Positions 51,926-61,921 of a DNA stretch of 64,000 nucleotides are shown in pieces; within the stretch, counting starts at the first letter, position 1; the number at the start of each line of letters is the position of its first letter. The translations under genes were made by a program, and so were the position numbers. Source of the DNA: Serratia sp. DD3 (GTDB taxonomy: Bacteria; Pseudomonadota; Gammaproteobacteria; Enterobacterales; Enterobacteriaceae); NCBI RefSeq assembly GCF_000496755.2, contig NZ_AYKS02000071.1, forward strand, positions 62,001-126,000. The letters are read 5' to 3'. The notes beneath the pieces are model-generated. The model made no database searches. It saw only the letters and a program-made list of their open reading frames with translations, and had not been told where the DNA came from.

Positions 51926-52924
51926 CTAGAAACGTCTTGGTATGATGGTGCGTAGCCACCAACGCATTTTCGATAGAAAAGTATCCACTCGTGCATAACG
52001 CATTTGGCGGACTTTTTTTCCCGGGACGTCACTATCTTGGCATATCATGGCCGCCTGACGAAGAGTATTTAGGGTCTCTGGTTCATAGTGATAATAGCCG
52101 TAAACTATTTTTGACATGGACTTCACCTCGGAGAAACAGTTGGCGAGCATCAATGCAGCCAATTGTCGTAGCGGTTCATCACCTTGGTGTTGTGCCACAA
52201 ATTGCAGCATTTTTTTCATCGCAAACAGCATGTCTTCAATATCTTTAGCCTTGATATTGCGGGTGATCCCTTGGTTATTATCGCGATATAGATAGAGCGC
52301 ATGGTCAATATGGGCAATTTTTCGGGTTTTGAAATATTGGAAAGGTGTGAAGATAACATCTTCATAGCGCCGCCCATTTTCAAAAGTATCTCCTGCTAGC
52401 AATGTACGCCGATAAACCCGACTCCAAAGATGCCACATCGAGTTGGCAAATAGCGGTTTTAGACAATCCAGCCCTTGATGTTGAAAGTCGTACACGATGT
52501 GTTTGACCTGCTGATTTGTGGGTAAAACAGAGGGAGAAACGGTGAATTTCTGATAGTTGAAATCAATCAAATCCTCGTGGTCTTCGAGCAGTAATGGGTA
52601 TAAAACTGCCAGATAATCAGTACATAGCATGTCATCTCCGTCCAGAAAAGTGACATAGCGCCCACCGGCATTTTGTAACCCGACGTTGCGGGCATTGGCA
52701 ATACCACCGTTTGTCTGAGAAATAAATTTTACTAAGGGATGTTGTTTTTTTAGTAGAAACTCGTTGACCAATACAAAGGATGAATCTGTCGAGCCATCAT
52801 CAATAATTACTACTTCAATATCATCACGAATTTGATCAAATAATGACCCCAAACTATCGATGATAAAATCCTCATTATTGTAGAATGGAACAATAATACT
52901 AAGCAGAGGTGATGTCAGGTTCAT
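51926..52924 (-). CDS. Glycosyltransferase family 2
   Basis: This 332-residue GT-A enzyme begins MNLTSPLLSIIVPFYNNEDF. The nucleotide-sugar site DDGSTDSS, the NGGIANARNVGLQNAGG segment and the metal-binding FLDGDDM are clear. The C-terminus is basic. It overlaps the waaL-like gene by 4 bases in the same operon. It probably adds an outer-core sugar; donor and acceptor cannot be told from sequence. The codon use is richer in A+T than in waaC or waaF. Confidence 0.85.
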   Translation of the reverse strand: MNLTSPLLSIIVPFYNNEDFIIDSLGSLFDQIRDDIEVVIIDDGSTDSSFVLVNEFLLKKQHPLVKFISQTNGGIANARNVGLQNAGGRYVTFLDGDDMLCTDYLAVLYPLLLEDHEDLIDFNYQKFTVSPSVLPTNQQVKHIVYDFQHQGLDCLKPLFANSMWHLWSRVYRRTLLAGDTFENGRRYEDVIFTPFQYFKTRKIAHIDHALYLYRDNNQGITRNIKAKDIEDMLFAMKKMLQFVAQHQGDEPLRQLAALMLANCFSEVKSMSKIVYGYYHYEPETLNTLRQAAMICQDSDVPGKKVRQMRYARVDTFLSKMRWWLRTIIPRRF

Positions 52925-54153
52925 GCTGTTGGCTCCCGACTTTTTTTCACGGAAAGTACACTGGCAATAATCGCTAGACAGAATATAACGGTGCCTTCCT
53001 TACTGAAGAAAACGACATCGCTGAGTCCGTAAGCAAATAGACTGAAACTTATTCCTAGCAGTAATGCATTGCGGTGAGGTCTCAGCGACGAGACAAACAG
53101 ACCAATATAGAGTGCCAGTAAACATAGCGCCCCCCAGAGACCTTTAAGAGAAAAGGTTTCCAGTAATTCGTTATGTAGATGGACATTGATATAGGGCATG
53201 GCTCCATATAGCTGGGGCTCTTGCGCGACAATGGTACGGATTTTTTCGCCACGTAACTCTGCGGATTGGCCCCATAGTGCATCTGATCCAGCATGTATAG
53301 CCACGACCTGCATACTTAGCCTGGAAATAATTGAATTCTCCACTTTGGGTTGGTCAATCCTTTGTATGTCGGTTTTAAAATCACTAATACGTTTTTCTAT
53401 CTGTGTTTTGAAGACAACACCACTCACTAGCAGTAATAAAGGGATTGAGATTACCAACTGGATTTTGCGTTTTCTAGATATTAACTCTGTTGTTGCTAGT
53501 AGCGATAAGATGGACGCAAGAGGATAGACCAACATGGCAGCTCTTGTTCCGGTTAGGATGATACTGGAGAACGTGAGCAAGAAAGCCAAAACATATAAAA
53601 TCAGGCGGTAACGAGTTTGTAACATCAGAATGGCTTGCATCATGACCAGACTGATGGCGGTCATAATATAGGCAACGACAGTGGCGCGATCAAAGTTGAG
53701 TTCAATACGTGGAATATTTAATATCAATCCCTGATAAAGTGCGTAGCCATTGACAGCCAAACCGCAACTTAAAGCCACGACAATAAATGCACGCTGCATA
53801 CAAAGGCGTTCATTCAGTGCGAACAGTAAAAGAAATGCGGTAGCTATTTGTAACTTTCCGGTTGATAAGTATGAGCGGTAAATATTGATATAGTCACCTG
53901 GTTGCTTAAAATCGCTCATCCAGAGAATGGATCCTATCCCTACGCAGAAAAAAAGCATAGGTAAAATTAGGTTCATCTTGTTTCTGAAGAAGTACTTTGC
54001 GTGCAGGAAAATAACAATCAATGAGAGGTAACTGGAGATATAAAAAAAATCACGCCCAATGTTGGAACCGAAAGGAATGGTAAAAAAAGCAACAGCACAC
54101 CCTAAATAAATAAGATAGCTAAATGCTGGATGGGGGGCCTTTTCTGTCAGCAT
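52921..54153 (-). CDS. waaL: O-antigen ligase (WaaL family)
   Basis: WaaL transfers undecaprenol-linked O antigen to the lipid A core in the periplasm. The 410-residue polytopic protein has about 11-12 hydrophobic segments. The Wzy/WaaL signature region is in the large periplasmic loop: NVHLHNELLETFSLKG, with the catalytic-type His (HxHNE), and the arginine-bearing GTRAAML upstream. Ligases are poorly conserved at sequence level, so the call rests on topology, motif and place in the locus. It overlaps the GT2 gene and lies 21 bases after the GT4 gene. Confidence 0.85.
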   Translation of the reverse strand: MLTEKAPHPAFSYLIYLGCAVAFFTIPFGSNIGRDFFYISSYLSLIVIFLHAKYFFRNKMNLILPMLFFCVGIGSILWMSDFKQPGDYINIYRSYLSTGKLQIATAFLLLFALNERLCMQRAFIVVALSCGLAVNGYALYQGLILNIPRIELNFDRATVVAYIMTAISLVMMQAILMLQTRYRLILYVLAFLLTFSSIILTGTRAAMLVYPLASILSLLATTELISRKRKIQLVISIPLLLLVSGVVFKTQIEKRISDFKTDIQRIDQPKVENSIISRLSMQVVAIHAGSDALWGQSAELRGEKIRTIVAQEPQLYGAMPYINVHLHNELLETFSLKGLWGALCLLALYIGLFVSSLRPHRNALLLGISFSLFAYGLSDVVFFSKEGTVIFCLAIIASVLSVKKSREPTA

Positions 54154-54174
54154 GGTTCTGTTTTTCCAACTAGG

Positions 54175-55344
54175 TTAATTCTGGGTGGCCAAGGATAGTA
54201 GAGTCTGGTCAAAATCAGTCTTGAACATTGCATAATTGAAATGTGTCATTGGGTAATTACGGGCATTTTTGCTGAGAAATTGGTAAGTATCTGTCACCAA
54301 CAGTTTCTCCACAGCATCTGCGCAATCGATATGTGACAATAATTTTGGCTTAACGAGTGAATCACTGAGTGGATCGTAAACATCATGCGGGAAATCAACT
54401 TTTATGCCGGTTAGATGTTGATGCTGTTCAATAGTGATAGACGGTGTTAGCCCAATACCACAATAACCATCCTTCACTGCCTCTGGTTGACCATCGATTA
54501 GTGGGAATATTACAGGCACACCAAAATAGAGTGATTCCATACAGGACAAACCGAACGGTTCGGTAATCGGTGTACTCATATAAATATCGATACGGTTAAA
54601 GAAGTCTGCGACATTATCTTGAAAACCGCTGAATATGACGTGATCACCGAGTTGTAGCCGTTCAGCCAGAGCTTCAAAGGCTGCTCTGTCTAGACCTTTG
54701 CCTGCAATTTCTAAAGAAACATGATGTCCACGACGCAATAACTCTTGCATCATCAGCAGGGAAACGCTGATTCCTTTAAGACTTACTAGTCGAGAAGCAG
54801 TACCGATCTTGACTGGTTGCGATAGTAACTTGGGGGTATCGTTAAGCCCTGTTGGCGTTTTGATACGGTTGATTACTACTGGGTTTGGGCAGGGTAAATT
54901 AAAACGTAATTCCATCACGCGTTTCGACGCATGGGATGCAGAAATAACACCATCCAGCATAGCGAAGAAACCCAGAGTCTTATGATTTTTGGGATAACGC
55001 CAGGAGCAGCCATGATCGTAATAAATCAATTTGCCGCGTTTAGGTTTTGCTGCTAGACCGGGAATCAGATCCCATACGATGATCACATCGGCATTGGCCC
55101 TTTCTATTTTTCTTGTTAGCAGGTATTTTCGTAAAAATTGCGGGCAGCGCAGCGAGAGTGAATTGATTAATCGATTGGCAAACGTCACGGCCTGGTTTGG
55201 CATCTGTTGGCGAATTTCTTTAGCGACCTCACTGCTGATGCAAATTACTTCGTTACTGTTATCAGTGGTATCGTTGATATACTGCAAAAACAGGCGTTCA
55301 ACACCACCCATTTTCCCTAAATTAATAATATGCAGTTTCTTCAT
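54175..55344 (-). CDS. Glycosyltransferase family 4
   Basis: This 389-residue GT-B protein begins MKKLHIINLGKMGGVERLFL, where GGVERL is the GT4 acceptor loop. The donor half shows GTASRLVSLKGISVSLLMMQ and the EX7E-like EPFGLSCMESLYFGVPVIFP. It starts at the base where waaC stops, so it is co-translated with the heptosyltransferase genes. It probably builds an outer-core residue; the sugar is not identifiable. Confidence 0.85.
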   Translation of the reverse strand: MKKLHIINLGKMGGVERLFLQYINDTTDNSNEVICISSEVAKEIRQQMPNQAVTFANRLINSLSLRCPQFLRKYLLTRKIERANADVIIVWDLIPGLAAKPKRGKLIYYDHGCSWRYPKNHKTLGFFAMLDGVISASHASKRVMELRFNLPCPNPVVINRIKTPTGLNDTPKLLSQPVKIGTASRLVSLKGISVSLLMMQELLRRGHHVSLEIAGKGLDRAAFEALAERLQLGDHVIFSGFQDNVADFFNRIDIYMSTPITEPFGLSCMESLYFGVPVIFPLIDGQPEAVKDGYCGIGLTPSITIEQHQHLTGIKVDFPHDVYDPLSDSLVKPKLLSHIDCADAVEKLLVTDTYQFLSKNARNYPMTHFNYAMFKTDFDQTLLSLATQN

Positions 55345-56306
55345 TAGATGGCCTTTTGTAGTTCTGTCCGGACAGCGTTAGCGGTGATTTCTAGCATATT
55401 TTTTCTCGGCGCAATCAATGAATTCTGATTCAACCCATACCCCCCAATCAACCCCGGGTCTGTTGGACCATACAGGGTGATATTCGGGCGGTCCAGGGCG
55501 GCAGCCAGATGACTCAGCCCGGTATCGACTGAAACCACCGCTTTAGCGCCTGCCAACACGGCGGCTACCTGCTCAAGAGTCAGCTTGGGTAACACTTCAA
55601 CATGCCCAAACCCGTCTGCCAAGCGTAAAGCTCGCTGGTGTTCATGCTCGGCCCCCCAGGGGAGCTTGATCTTTAACCCGCTAGGGGCAAGTAATTCAAT
55701 CAGTTGACGCCAATGCTGCTCTGGCCAATGTTTTTCATCACGCGTGGTTGCGTGCAGGAAAACCAGATATTTCCCGCCATCTGCAAGGGGATGGCTAAGA
55801 AAACGCGCGGCAATGGCGTAATCCCCGGTATTATGCGGTTTTTCATAACCCAAGCTTTTGGCAAATAGTTCGCGTATACGTTCTACTGCGTGTTGCTGTT
55901 TATCCACAGGATGACGATGCTGATAAAAGCAACTGGCTAGTGGTTCCCGTGCGCTGTGCCAATCCAGACCATGTTTGCTGCCGCGAGCAAGGCGCGTCAC
56001 CAACGCAGCGCTCTTAATTAACCCCTGCGCATCAATGACAATATCATACTGGCGTTGTTGTACCTGCTGTTTGAAATCGTTGCGCTGCTGCCGGGTCTCT
56101 TTAGCAAACCAATTTTTACGCCAACGGCGAAGTGCCACCGGGATCACGCGGTCCACCGCCGGGTGCCAACTGGGGATTTGGCTGAATCCTTCCTCCACCA
56201 CCCAATCGAAACCAATACCAGGGATAGCCTGCACGGCATCGGTCAGTGCAGGCAGGGTATGAAGTACATCCCCCATTGAGGAGGTTTTAACGATCAGTAC
56301 CTGCAT
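55344..56306 (-). CDS. waaC: LPS heptosyltransferase I (WaaC)
   Basis: WaaC adds the first heptose to Kdo. The 320-residue GT9 protein begins MQVLIVKTSSMGDVLHTLPA, where MGDV contains the catalytic Asp13. The C-terminal ADP-heptose site SVDTGLSHLAAALDRPNI with the conserved DTGLSHLAA is present. It lies directly behind waaF with 2 bases between, in the hldD-waaF-waaC order known from E. coli. Confidence 0.97.
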   Translation of the reverse strand: MQVLIVKTSSMGDVLHTLPALTDAVQAIPGIGFDWVVEEGFSQIPSWHPAVDRVIPVALRRWRKNWFAKETRQQRNDFKQQVQQRQYDIVIDAQGLIKSAALVTRLARGSKHGLDWHSAREPLASCFYQHRHPVDKQQHAVERIRELFAKSLGYEKPHNTGDYAIAARFLSHPLADGGKYLVFLHATTRDEKHWPEQHWRQLIELLAPSGLKIKLPWGAEHEHQRALRLADGFGHVEVLPKLTLEQVAAVLAGAKAVVSVDTGLSHLAAALDRPNITLYGPTDPGLIGGYGLNQNSLIAPRKNMLEITANAVRTELQKAI

Positions 56307-56308
56307 GG

Positions 56309-57355
56309 TTATTCCTCGCTGGCGGCAAGTAGTGGCATCAGCGTGTCTAACACCTGCTGGGGCTGTATGTCGATCAGGCTTTGGTGATAACCCTGATCAG
56401 CATCGCCTTTACGGATTTTGTGATACCCATCAATCAAACGGATCACCCTGGCCTGCTGAGATAACGGAGGAGTGAAGTCCGGGCTACTTGGGCCATACAG
56501 TGCGATGAGTGGTTTATTCAGGGCCGCGGCAATATGCATCAAACCGGAATCATTGCTGACAACTGCCTGGCAGGAAGCCAGCAGCACGACGGCTTGTTCG
56601 AGCTGTGTTTTCCCGGCCAGATTAAGGCAGAAATCACGGCTGTTTTCTTCCAGTGCGGCACGGATCTGTTCCCCCGCTTCACTGTCTTTGGCCGAACCAA
56701 ACAGGACAATTTGATAACCTTGATTGATCAGCGCTTGTGCCAAGGTGGCGTAATGATAGTGCGGCCAACGCTTGGCTGGGCCAAACTCGGCACCTGGGCA
56801 AAAACCGATAATCGGCCGCTGCTCGGTGAGGTTAAATGCCGCTGTGGTTTCGGCGATTTCCCCGGCGCTGACCTGCAATTGTGGGCAGAGTAGCGGCTGG
56901 GGCAGATCTTCCGCCCGGTGTATACGTTGTTTATCGTAAGCCAAGGCGACATAGCGCTGCACCATCAAGGGGAACGCCGCTTTATCCAACACACGCAGGT
57001 CATTGAGTAAACCGTAACGCATCTCACCGCGCCAACCGATACGCAAAGGTACCTTGGCAAAGAAGGGAACCAGGGCAGATTTGAACGAGTTGGGTAGCAC
57101 ATAGGCACGCTGATAACCCTGCGAGCGCAGAGCATGACCAAGACGACGGCGCTCACCCAGCCCCAGGGCGCCATGGCCCAGTGGCATGGCTAATGCCTGA
57201 TTCACTTCTGGCATACGAGCCAGCAGAGGACGGCACCAGGCAGGGGCCATCACGTCGATTTCTGCTGAGGGATACTCGGCCTTCAAGGTGCGATAGAGGC
57301 TTTGCGACATCATCATATCGCCAACCCACGAAGGGCCGATAACCAGAATTTTCAT
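56309..57355 (-). CDS. waaF: LPS heptosyltransferase II (WaaF)
   Basis: WaaF adds the second heptose. The 348-residue protein starts MKILVIGPSWVGDMMMSQSL (VGDM catalytic loop). The ADP-heptose pocket is in SNDSGLMHIAAALNKPLIAL and the product-side GPSSPDFTPPL. It is 22 bases after hldD. Confidence 0.97.
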   Translation of the reverse strand: MKILVIGPSWVGDMMMSQSLYRTLKAEYPSAEIDVMAPAWCRPLLARMPEVNQALAMPLGHGALGLGERRRLGHALRSQGYQRAYVLPNSFKSALVPFFAKVPLRIGWRGEMRYGLLNDLRVLDKAAFPLMVQRYVALAYDKQRIHRAEDLPQPLLCPQLQVSAGEIAETTAAFNLTEQRPIIGFCPGAEFGPAKRWPHYHYATLAQALINQGYQIVLFGSAKDSEAGEQIRAALEENSRDFCLNLAGKTQLEQAVVLLASCQAVVSNDSGLMHIAAALNKPLIALYGPSSPDFTPPLSQQARVIRLIDGYHKIRKGDADQGYHQSLIDIQPQQVLDTLMPLLAASEE

Positions 57356-57377
57356 ACCGTAAATTCGTTCCTTCAGC

Positions 57378-58310
57378 TTAAGCGGTACGATCCAACCAGG
57401 CCATGTACTCTTTAACGCCTTCGGCGACGGTTTTGAATGGTGCGCTATAACCGGCTGCGCGCAATTTGGTTTGATCCGCTTGCGTGTAGGCCTGATAGCG
57501 GCCTTTCAGTTTTTCCGGGAACTCAATATATTCCACGGCACCTGATTGATGATAATCCACCACGGCATCCGCCACCGCCTGGAAGGTTTCCGCCCGGCCA
57601 GTACCGCAGTTAAAAATACCGGATACGCCGTTTTGCCAGAACCACAGATTCACTGCCGCCACGTCGCCGACATAAATAAAGTCACGCTTGAAGTTTTCAC
57701 TACCGGCGAACAATTTGGGGTTTTCACCGCGCTGGATCTGGTTGTTCAGGTGGAATGCCACACTGGCCATACTGCCTTTGTGCCCTTCACGGGGGCCATA
57801 CACATTAAAATAACGGAAAGCGCATACCTGCGAATCCGCCTCTGGCAAGATTTCACGCACGTATTGGTCGAACAGGAATTTTGAGTAACCGTAGACATTC
57901 AGCGGCTGCTCATACTGCCGTTCTTCAATAAAGTTATCGGTGCGACCACCGTAAGTGGCAGCAGAAGAGGCATACAGGAAGGGGATTTGGCGGTCCAGAC
58001 AGAAATGCAGGAGATCCTTGGAATACTGATAGTTGTTATCCATCATGTATTTGCCATCCCACTCGGTGGTGGAAGAGCAGGCACCTTGGTGGAAAACAGC
58101 CTCGATATCACCCAGATCGTCACCCGCCATAATGCTGACGAGAAACTCTTCTTTATCCATATAGTCAGCGATATCAAGGTCTACCAGGTTGACGAATTTG
58201 GTGCCATCTTTTAGGTTGTCGACGACCAGAATGTCACGATATCCTTGATCATTCAGTGCCTTAATGATGTTGCTGCCAATCATGCCAGCGCCGCCAGTGA
58301 CGATAATCAT
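57378..58310 (-). CDS. hldD: ADP-L-glycero-D-manno-heptose 6-epimerase
   Basis: HldD (GmhD, RfaD) makes the ADP-L-glycero-D-manno-heptose used by WaaC, WaaF and WaaQ. The 310-residue short-chain-dehydrogenase-like protein starts [20 protein letters not shown], where GGAGMIG binds NADP. The catalytic Tyr-Lys pair is in [13 protein letters not shown], preceded by SSAATYGG. It is the first gene of the leftward core block; its promoter must be in 58311-58549, shared with kbl, and I could not place it. Confidence 0.98.
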   Translation of the reverse strand: MIIVTGGAGMIGSNIIKALNDQGYRDILVVDNLKDGTKFVNLVDLDIADYMDKEEFLVSIMAGDDLGDIEAVFHQGACSSTTEWDGKYMMDNNYQYSKDLLHFCLDRQIPFLYASSAATYGGRTDNFIEERQYEQPLNVYGYSKFLFDQYVREILPEADSQVCAFRYFNVYGPREGHKGSMASVAFHLNNQIQRGENPKLFAGSENFKRDFIYVGDVAAVNLWFWQNGVSGIFNCGTGRAETFQAVADAVVDYHQSGAVEYIEFPEKLKGRYQAYTQADQTKLRAAGYSAPFKTVAEGVKEYMAWLDRTA

Positions 58311-58549
58311 TGGGTTTACCCCTATATTCTGTTTGGTGATGCACCATGCTCACTCTGATATGCCGCCTATAATAGCATTTCATTGCATCAGGAGCATCGG
58401 CGGTATGGTTAATATCCTATTCGCTTAATTGACGCTGCCATTTGCCGTGATATCTGCTGCAATTTTAATTTTCTCTGTCGTGTATTGTCGTCAGCTTAGT
58501 TATAAATCAGTAAAATATCCCAAAATATCCCTATTTTGGAGATGACTAA

Positions 58550-59746
58550 ATGTCCGCATCCTTTTATCAGCAGTTAGAACAACAACTTGCTACCACTCGT
58601 GCCGAAGGGCTATTCAAGGAAGAACGTATCATCACTTCCGCCCAGCAGGCAGATATCGCCGTTGCCGATGGCCGCCATGTTATCAATTTTTGTGCCAATA
58701 ACTATCTTGGGCTAGCTAACCACCCGGCATTGATCGCTGCTGCCAAGGCGGGCATGGATAGCCATGGTTTTGGTATGGCTTCAGTACGTTTTATCTGTGG
58801 TACGCAAGATAGCCATAAACAATTGGAGCAGAAACTGGCGGGTTTCCTGGGGATGGAAGATGCCATCCTCTACTCCTCCTGTTTTGATGCCAATGGCGGT
58901 TTGTTTGAAACCTTGCTTGGCCCGGAAGATGCCATTATTTCTGATGCCTTGAATCATGCTTCCATCATCGATGGCGTGCGTTTGTGCAAGGCTAAACGCT
59001 ACCGCTATGCCAATAACGATATGAATCAATTAGCGGAGCAACTCAAGCAGGCCAAGGCGGATGGTGCGCGTCACATCATGATCGCCACCGACGGTGTGTT
59101 CTCGATGGATGGGGTGATTGCCAATCTGAAAGGGGTGTGTGACCTGGCAGATCAATACAACGCACTGGTGATGGTGGATGATTCCCACGCGGTGGGTTTT
59201 GTCGGTGCCCATGGGCGCGGGACACATGAATACTGCGAAGTGATGGGCCGGGTTGATATTATTACCGGCACCTTGGGTAAGGCGTTGGGTGGTGCTTCCG
59301 GTGGCTATACCGCAGGGAAAAAAGAGGTGGTGGAGTGGTTACGCCAGCGCTCACGCCCTTATCTGTTCTCCAATTCGCTGGCCCCGGCGATTGTGGCTGC
59401 GTCGATCAAAGTGCTGGAGCTATTGGAACAAGGGGATGCACTGCGTGAACGCTTGTGGAGTAATGCCCGGCTGTTCCGTGAAAAAATGACCGCTGCCGGT
59501 TTTACGCTTGCCGGGGCTGACCATGCGATTATTCCGGTGATGCTAGGTGAGGCCAAATTGGCGCAGGATTTTGCCAACGCTTTGCTGAAAGAAGGTATCT
59601 ACGTCACCGGTTTCTTCTATCCGGTGGTACCACAAGGCCAGGCACGTATCCGTACCCAGATGTCTGCTGATCACACACCAGAGCAGATCGAACATGCGGT
59701 TGAGGCATTTATCCGTATCGGTAAGACACTGGGTGTTATTGCATAA
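58550..59746 (+). CDS. kbl: Glycine C-acetyltransferase
   Basis: Kbl (2-amino-3-ketobutyrate CoA ligase) splits the product of threonine dehydrogenase into glycine and acetyl-CoA. The 398-residue PLP enzyme of the alpha-oxoamine synthase family starts [20 protein letters not shown]. The PLP lysine is in [14 protein letters not shown], and [17 protein letters not shown] binds the cofactor ring. tdh follows 9 bases later, the usual kbl-tdh operon. Confidence 0.98.
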   Translation: MSASFYQQLEQQLATTRAEGLFKEERIITSAQQADIAVADGRHVINFCANNYLGLANHPALIAAAKAGMDSHGFGMASVRFICGTQDSHKQLEQKLAGFLGMEDAILYSSCFDANGGLFETLLGPEDAIISDALNHASIIDGVRLCKAKRYRYANNDMNQLAEQLKQAKADGARHIMIATDGVFSMDGVIANLKGVCDLADQYNALVMVDDSHAVGFVGAHGRGTHEYCEVMGRVDIITGTLGKALGGASGGYTAGKKEVVEWLRQRSRPYLFSNSLAPAIVAASIKVLELLEQGDALRERLWSNARLFREKMTAAGFTLAGADHAIIPVMLGEAKLAQDFANALLKEGIYVTGFFYPVVPQGQARIRTQMSADHTPEQIEHAVEAFIRIGKTLGVIA

Positions 59747-59755
59747 GGTACTTCT

Positions 59756-60781
59756 ATGAAAGCATTATCAAAACTAAAAGCGGAACCCGGTATTTGGATG
59801 ACTGATGTGCCTCAGCCAGAGCTGGGTCACAATGATGTGATGATTAAAATCCGCAAAACGGCCATCTGCGGTACTGATGTTCATATCTACAAGTGGGATG
59901 AATGGTCGCAGAAAACCATCCCGGTACCCATGGTGGTTGGCCATGAGTATGTGGGGGAAGTGGTGGCTATTGGCCAAGAGGTCAAAGGATTCAATATCGG
60001 GGATCGTGTTTCTGGTGAAGGGCACATTACCTGTGGGCATTGCCGTAACTGCCGGGGTGGCCGTACTCATCTGTGTCGTAACACCACCGGAGTGGGGGTT
60101 AATCGCCCTGGTGCTTTTGCTGAATATCTGGTGATCCCAGCGTTTAATGCCTTCAAAATTCCGGATAATATTTCCGATGAGCTGGCCGCTATTTTTGACC
60201 CCTTCGGCAATGCTGTACACACCGCTCTCTCTTTCGATCTGGTGGGTGAGGATGTGCTGGTCTCCGGTGCTGGCCCAATTGGCATTATGGCTGCTGCGGT
60301 ATGTAAGCATGTCGGCGCTCGTCATGTGGTGATTACCGACGTCAATGAGTATCGTCTCGACCTGGCGCGCAAAATGGGTGTCACCCGTGCGGTGAACGTG
60401 GCTAAAGAGGACCTGACGGCGGTGATGGCCGAGTTGGGCATGACGGAGGGCTTTGATGTGGGGCTCGAGATGTCCGGCGCACCACCGGCATTCCGTTCGT
60501 TACTCAATGCGATGAATCATGGTGGGCGCATTGCGCTACTGGGGATCCCACCTTCGGATATGTCTATCGATTGGAATCAAGTCATTTTCAAAGGGCTGTT
60601 TATCAAAGGGATTTATGGCCGTGAAATGTTTGAAACCTGGTACAAGATGGCGGCATTGATTCAATCAGGTCTTGATCTGACACCGATTATCACCCACCGT
60701 TTCTCGATCGACGAGTTTCAGCAGGGGTTTGATGTCATGTGTTCCGGGCAATCCGGGAAAGTCGTCTTGAGCTGGGATTAA
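59756..60781 (+). CDS. tdh: L-threonine 3-dehydrogenase
   Basis: Tdh oxidises threonine to 2-amino-3-ketobutyrate with NAD. The 341-residue medium-chain zinc dehydrogenase starts [20 protein letters not shown]. Catalytic zinc ligands are in [13 protein letters not shown] and GHEYVGEV. The structural zinc has four cysteines in [15 protein letters not shown]. The NAD loop reads [14 protein letters not shown]. It forms an operon with kbl and is convergent with yibQ. Confidence 0.98.
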   Translation: MKALSKLKAEPGIWMTDVPQPELGHNDVMIKIRKTAICGTDVHIYKWDEWSQKTIPVPMVVGHEYVGEVVAIGQEVKGFNIGDRVSGEGHITCGHCRNCRGGRTHLCRNTTGVGVNRPGAFAEYLVIPAFNAFKIPDNISDELAAIFDPFGNAVHTALSFDLVGEDVLVSGAGPIGIMAAAVCKHVGARHVVITDVNEYRLDLARKMGVTRAVNVAKEDLTAVMAELGMTEGFDVGLEMSGAPPAFRSLLNAMNHGGRIALLGIPPSDMSIDWNQVIFKGLFIKGIYGREMFETWYKMAALIQSGLDLTPIITHRFSIDEFQQGFDVMCSGQSGKVVLSWD

Positions 60782-60788
60782 GCGGCCA

Positions 60789-60813
60789 GGAGGAGCCCAC
60801 GGCGTGCTCCTCC
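60789..60813. terminator. Hairpin between tdh and yibQ
   Basis: GGAGGAGC (60789-60796) pairs with GCTCCTCC (60806-60813). It lies between the convergent stops and could serve both sides, although a U-tract is lacking. Confidence 0.5.
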
Positions 60814-60814
60814 G

Positions 60815-61921
60815 CTAATCTTGTTGGTTTTGTAGGTTTTGCGTTGAACCGGCCCAGTTCTGCCAATGGCGTTTAATTAATACCACGATGGGTGATTGCG
60901 CCACTCCTTCCCCAATCACCTTCAAGGCGTCACCTGTGTTGACCCCCTGTTTCGGCAGCTTAACCTTGCACTGCTTGATGGTGCCGCTAAATGGTGACTT
61001 CGGCGTTAGGATGTGTGGTTGCCGTTGCGGTGTATCGCTGCCATGACTTTGCTGTGGTTCATTAAGCAGTGCGCTGGGTTTCACCAGGACGATATCACCG
61101 GGCAAGGTCGGCAACATCTGTTGCAGCACTTTTATTGTGGCGGGGCGAGGATGGCCGATGGCGATAGCCGAACCATGACGGCGTGCTACATCAACGGCCC
61201 GATTAAACTGCTGGCGGATATCATTCGGGTTGGCGCTATCATCAAGGAACACCTTGCGTTTGATCACCGTTATCCCGGTGCCCGTGGCAGCGCGTGTGGC
61301 CTGACTATTTCCAATGGTCATGCTGTCCAGAAAATAGAGCTGGTAGCCGGCCAGCGCCTGCATCACCTTTTGCATCCCCGGTAGGCTGGAGGTCATGGCG
61401 CTGCCCATATGGTTATTTATCCCTACCGCATAGGGCACATTATTGACGGCATCACGAATAATGCGCTGAACCTCTTCACTGCTCATGGAGGGTTGCAGCG
61501 TATCACGCTCTAGCGACTGTTTGCTGAGCGGAGCCATGGGTATATGGATGAGTATTTCGCGGCCCTGATTGTGCGCTTGGGTGGCGATTTGGTGGGCATG
61601 AGGGGAATTAGGCAGGATGGCCACAGAAATGGCTACCGGCATTTGCAGTATGGCATGGTCTTCACGTGGCAGATAACCCATATCATCGATTACAATCGAC
61701 AACTTTCCTGCCTGCACAGTGCTAGCGAGCAGTAGCGCCCCCAGCAACATGGCGATACCTGTTTTGGTATATACACAAAATAATTCGAGTTGCTTGTAGG
61801 CATGGCAGCGATGGAATCCCCAGGAGCATAGAAAACTATGTGACTGGGGTGATTGAGCGCAGCTAACACCCAAGAAACTTGAAGTATAACGGGTATAGTA
61901 CAAAGCTACCTTCCTAACCAT
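60815..61921 (-). CDS. yibQ: Divergent polysaccharide deacetylase YibQ, with repeat-derived N-terminus
   Basis: YibQ is a periplasmic protein of the divergent polysaccharide deacetylase family; its function is unsettled. The conserved body begins at GKLSIVIDDMGYLP, and GREILIHIPMAPLS, GINNHMGS and the late AIAIGHPRPATI motif all match the family. The frame is open for 368 codons to an ATG at 61919-61921 that overlaps the envC stop. Residues about 8-53 are encoded by a dispersed repeat (61768-61896). A shorter start at ATG 61750 (MLLGALLLASTVQAG) leaves a signal peptide without basic residues. The original start has therefore probably been displaced, and the true N-terminus is open. Confidence 0.85.
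   Translation of the reverse strand: MVRKVALYYTRYTSSFLGVSCAQSPQSHSFLCSWGFHRCHAYKQLELFCVYTKTGIAMLLGALLLASTVQAGKLSIVIDDMGYLPREDHAILQMPVAISVAILPNSPHAHQIATQAHNQGREILIHIPMAPLSKQSLERDTLQPSMSSEEVQRIIRDAVNNVPYAVGINNHMGSAMTSSLPGMQKVMQALAGYQLYFLDSMTIGNSQATRAATGTGITVIKRKVFLDDSANPNDIRQQFNRAVDVARRHGSAIAIGHPRPATIKVLQQMLPTLPGDIVLVKPSALLNEPQQSHGSDTPQRQPHILTPKSPFSGTIKQCKVKLPKQGVNTGDALKVIGEGVAQSPIVVLIKRHWQNWAGSTQNLQNQQD
61768..61896. repeat. Dispersed imperfect palindromic repeat, copy B, over the yibQ start
   Basis: About 129 bp, the reverse-oriented relative of 3542-3660. On the minus strand it has TACTTCAAG, GGGTGTT, CCAGTC, TTTTCTATGCT, CCTGG and CTCGAATTAT in the same order as copy A. It begins near the end of envC and runs into yibQ. 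It carries no stop codon in the yibQ frame. Confidence 0.75.
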
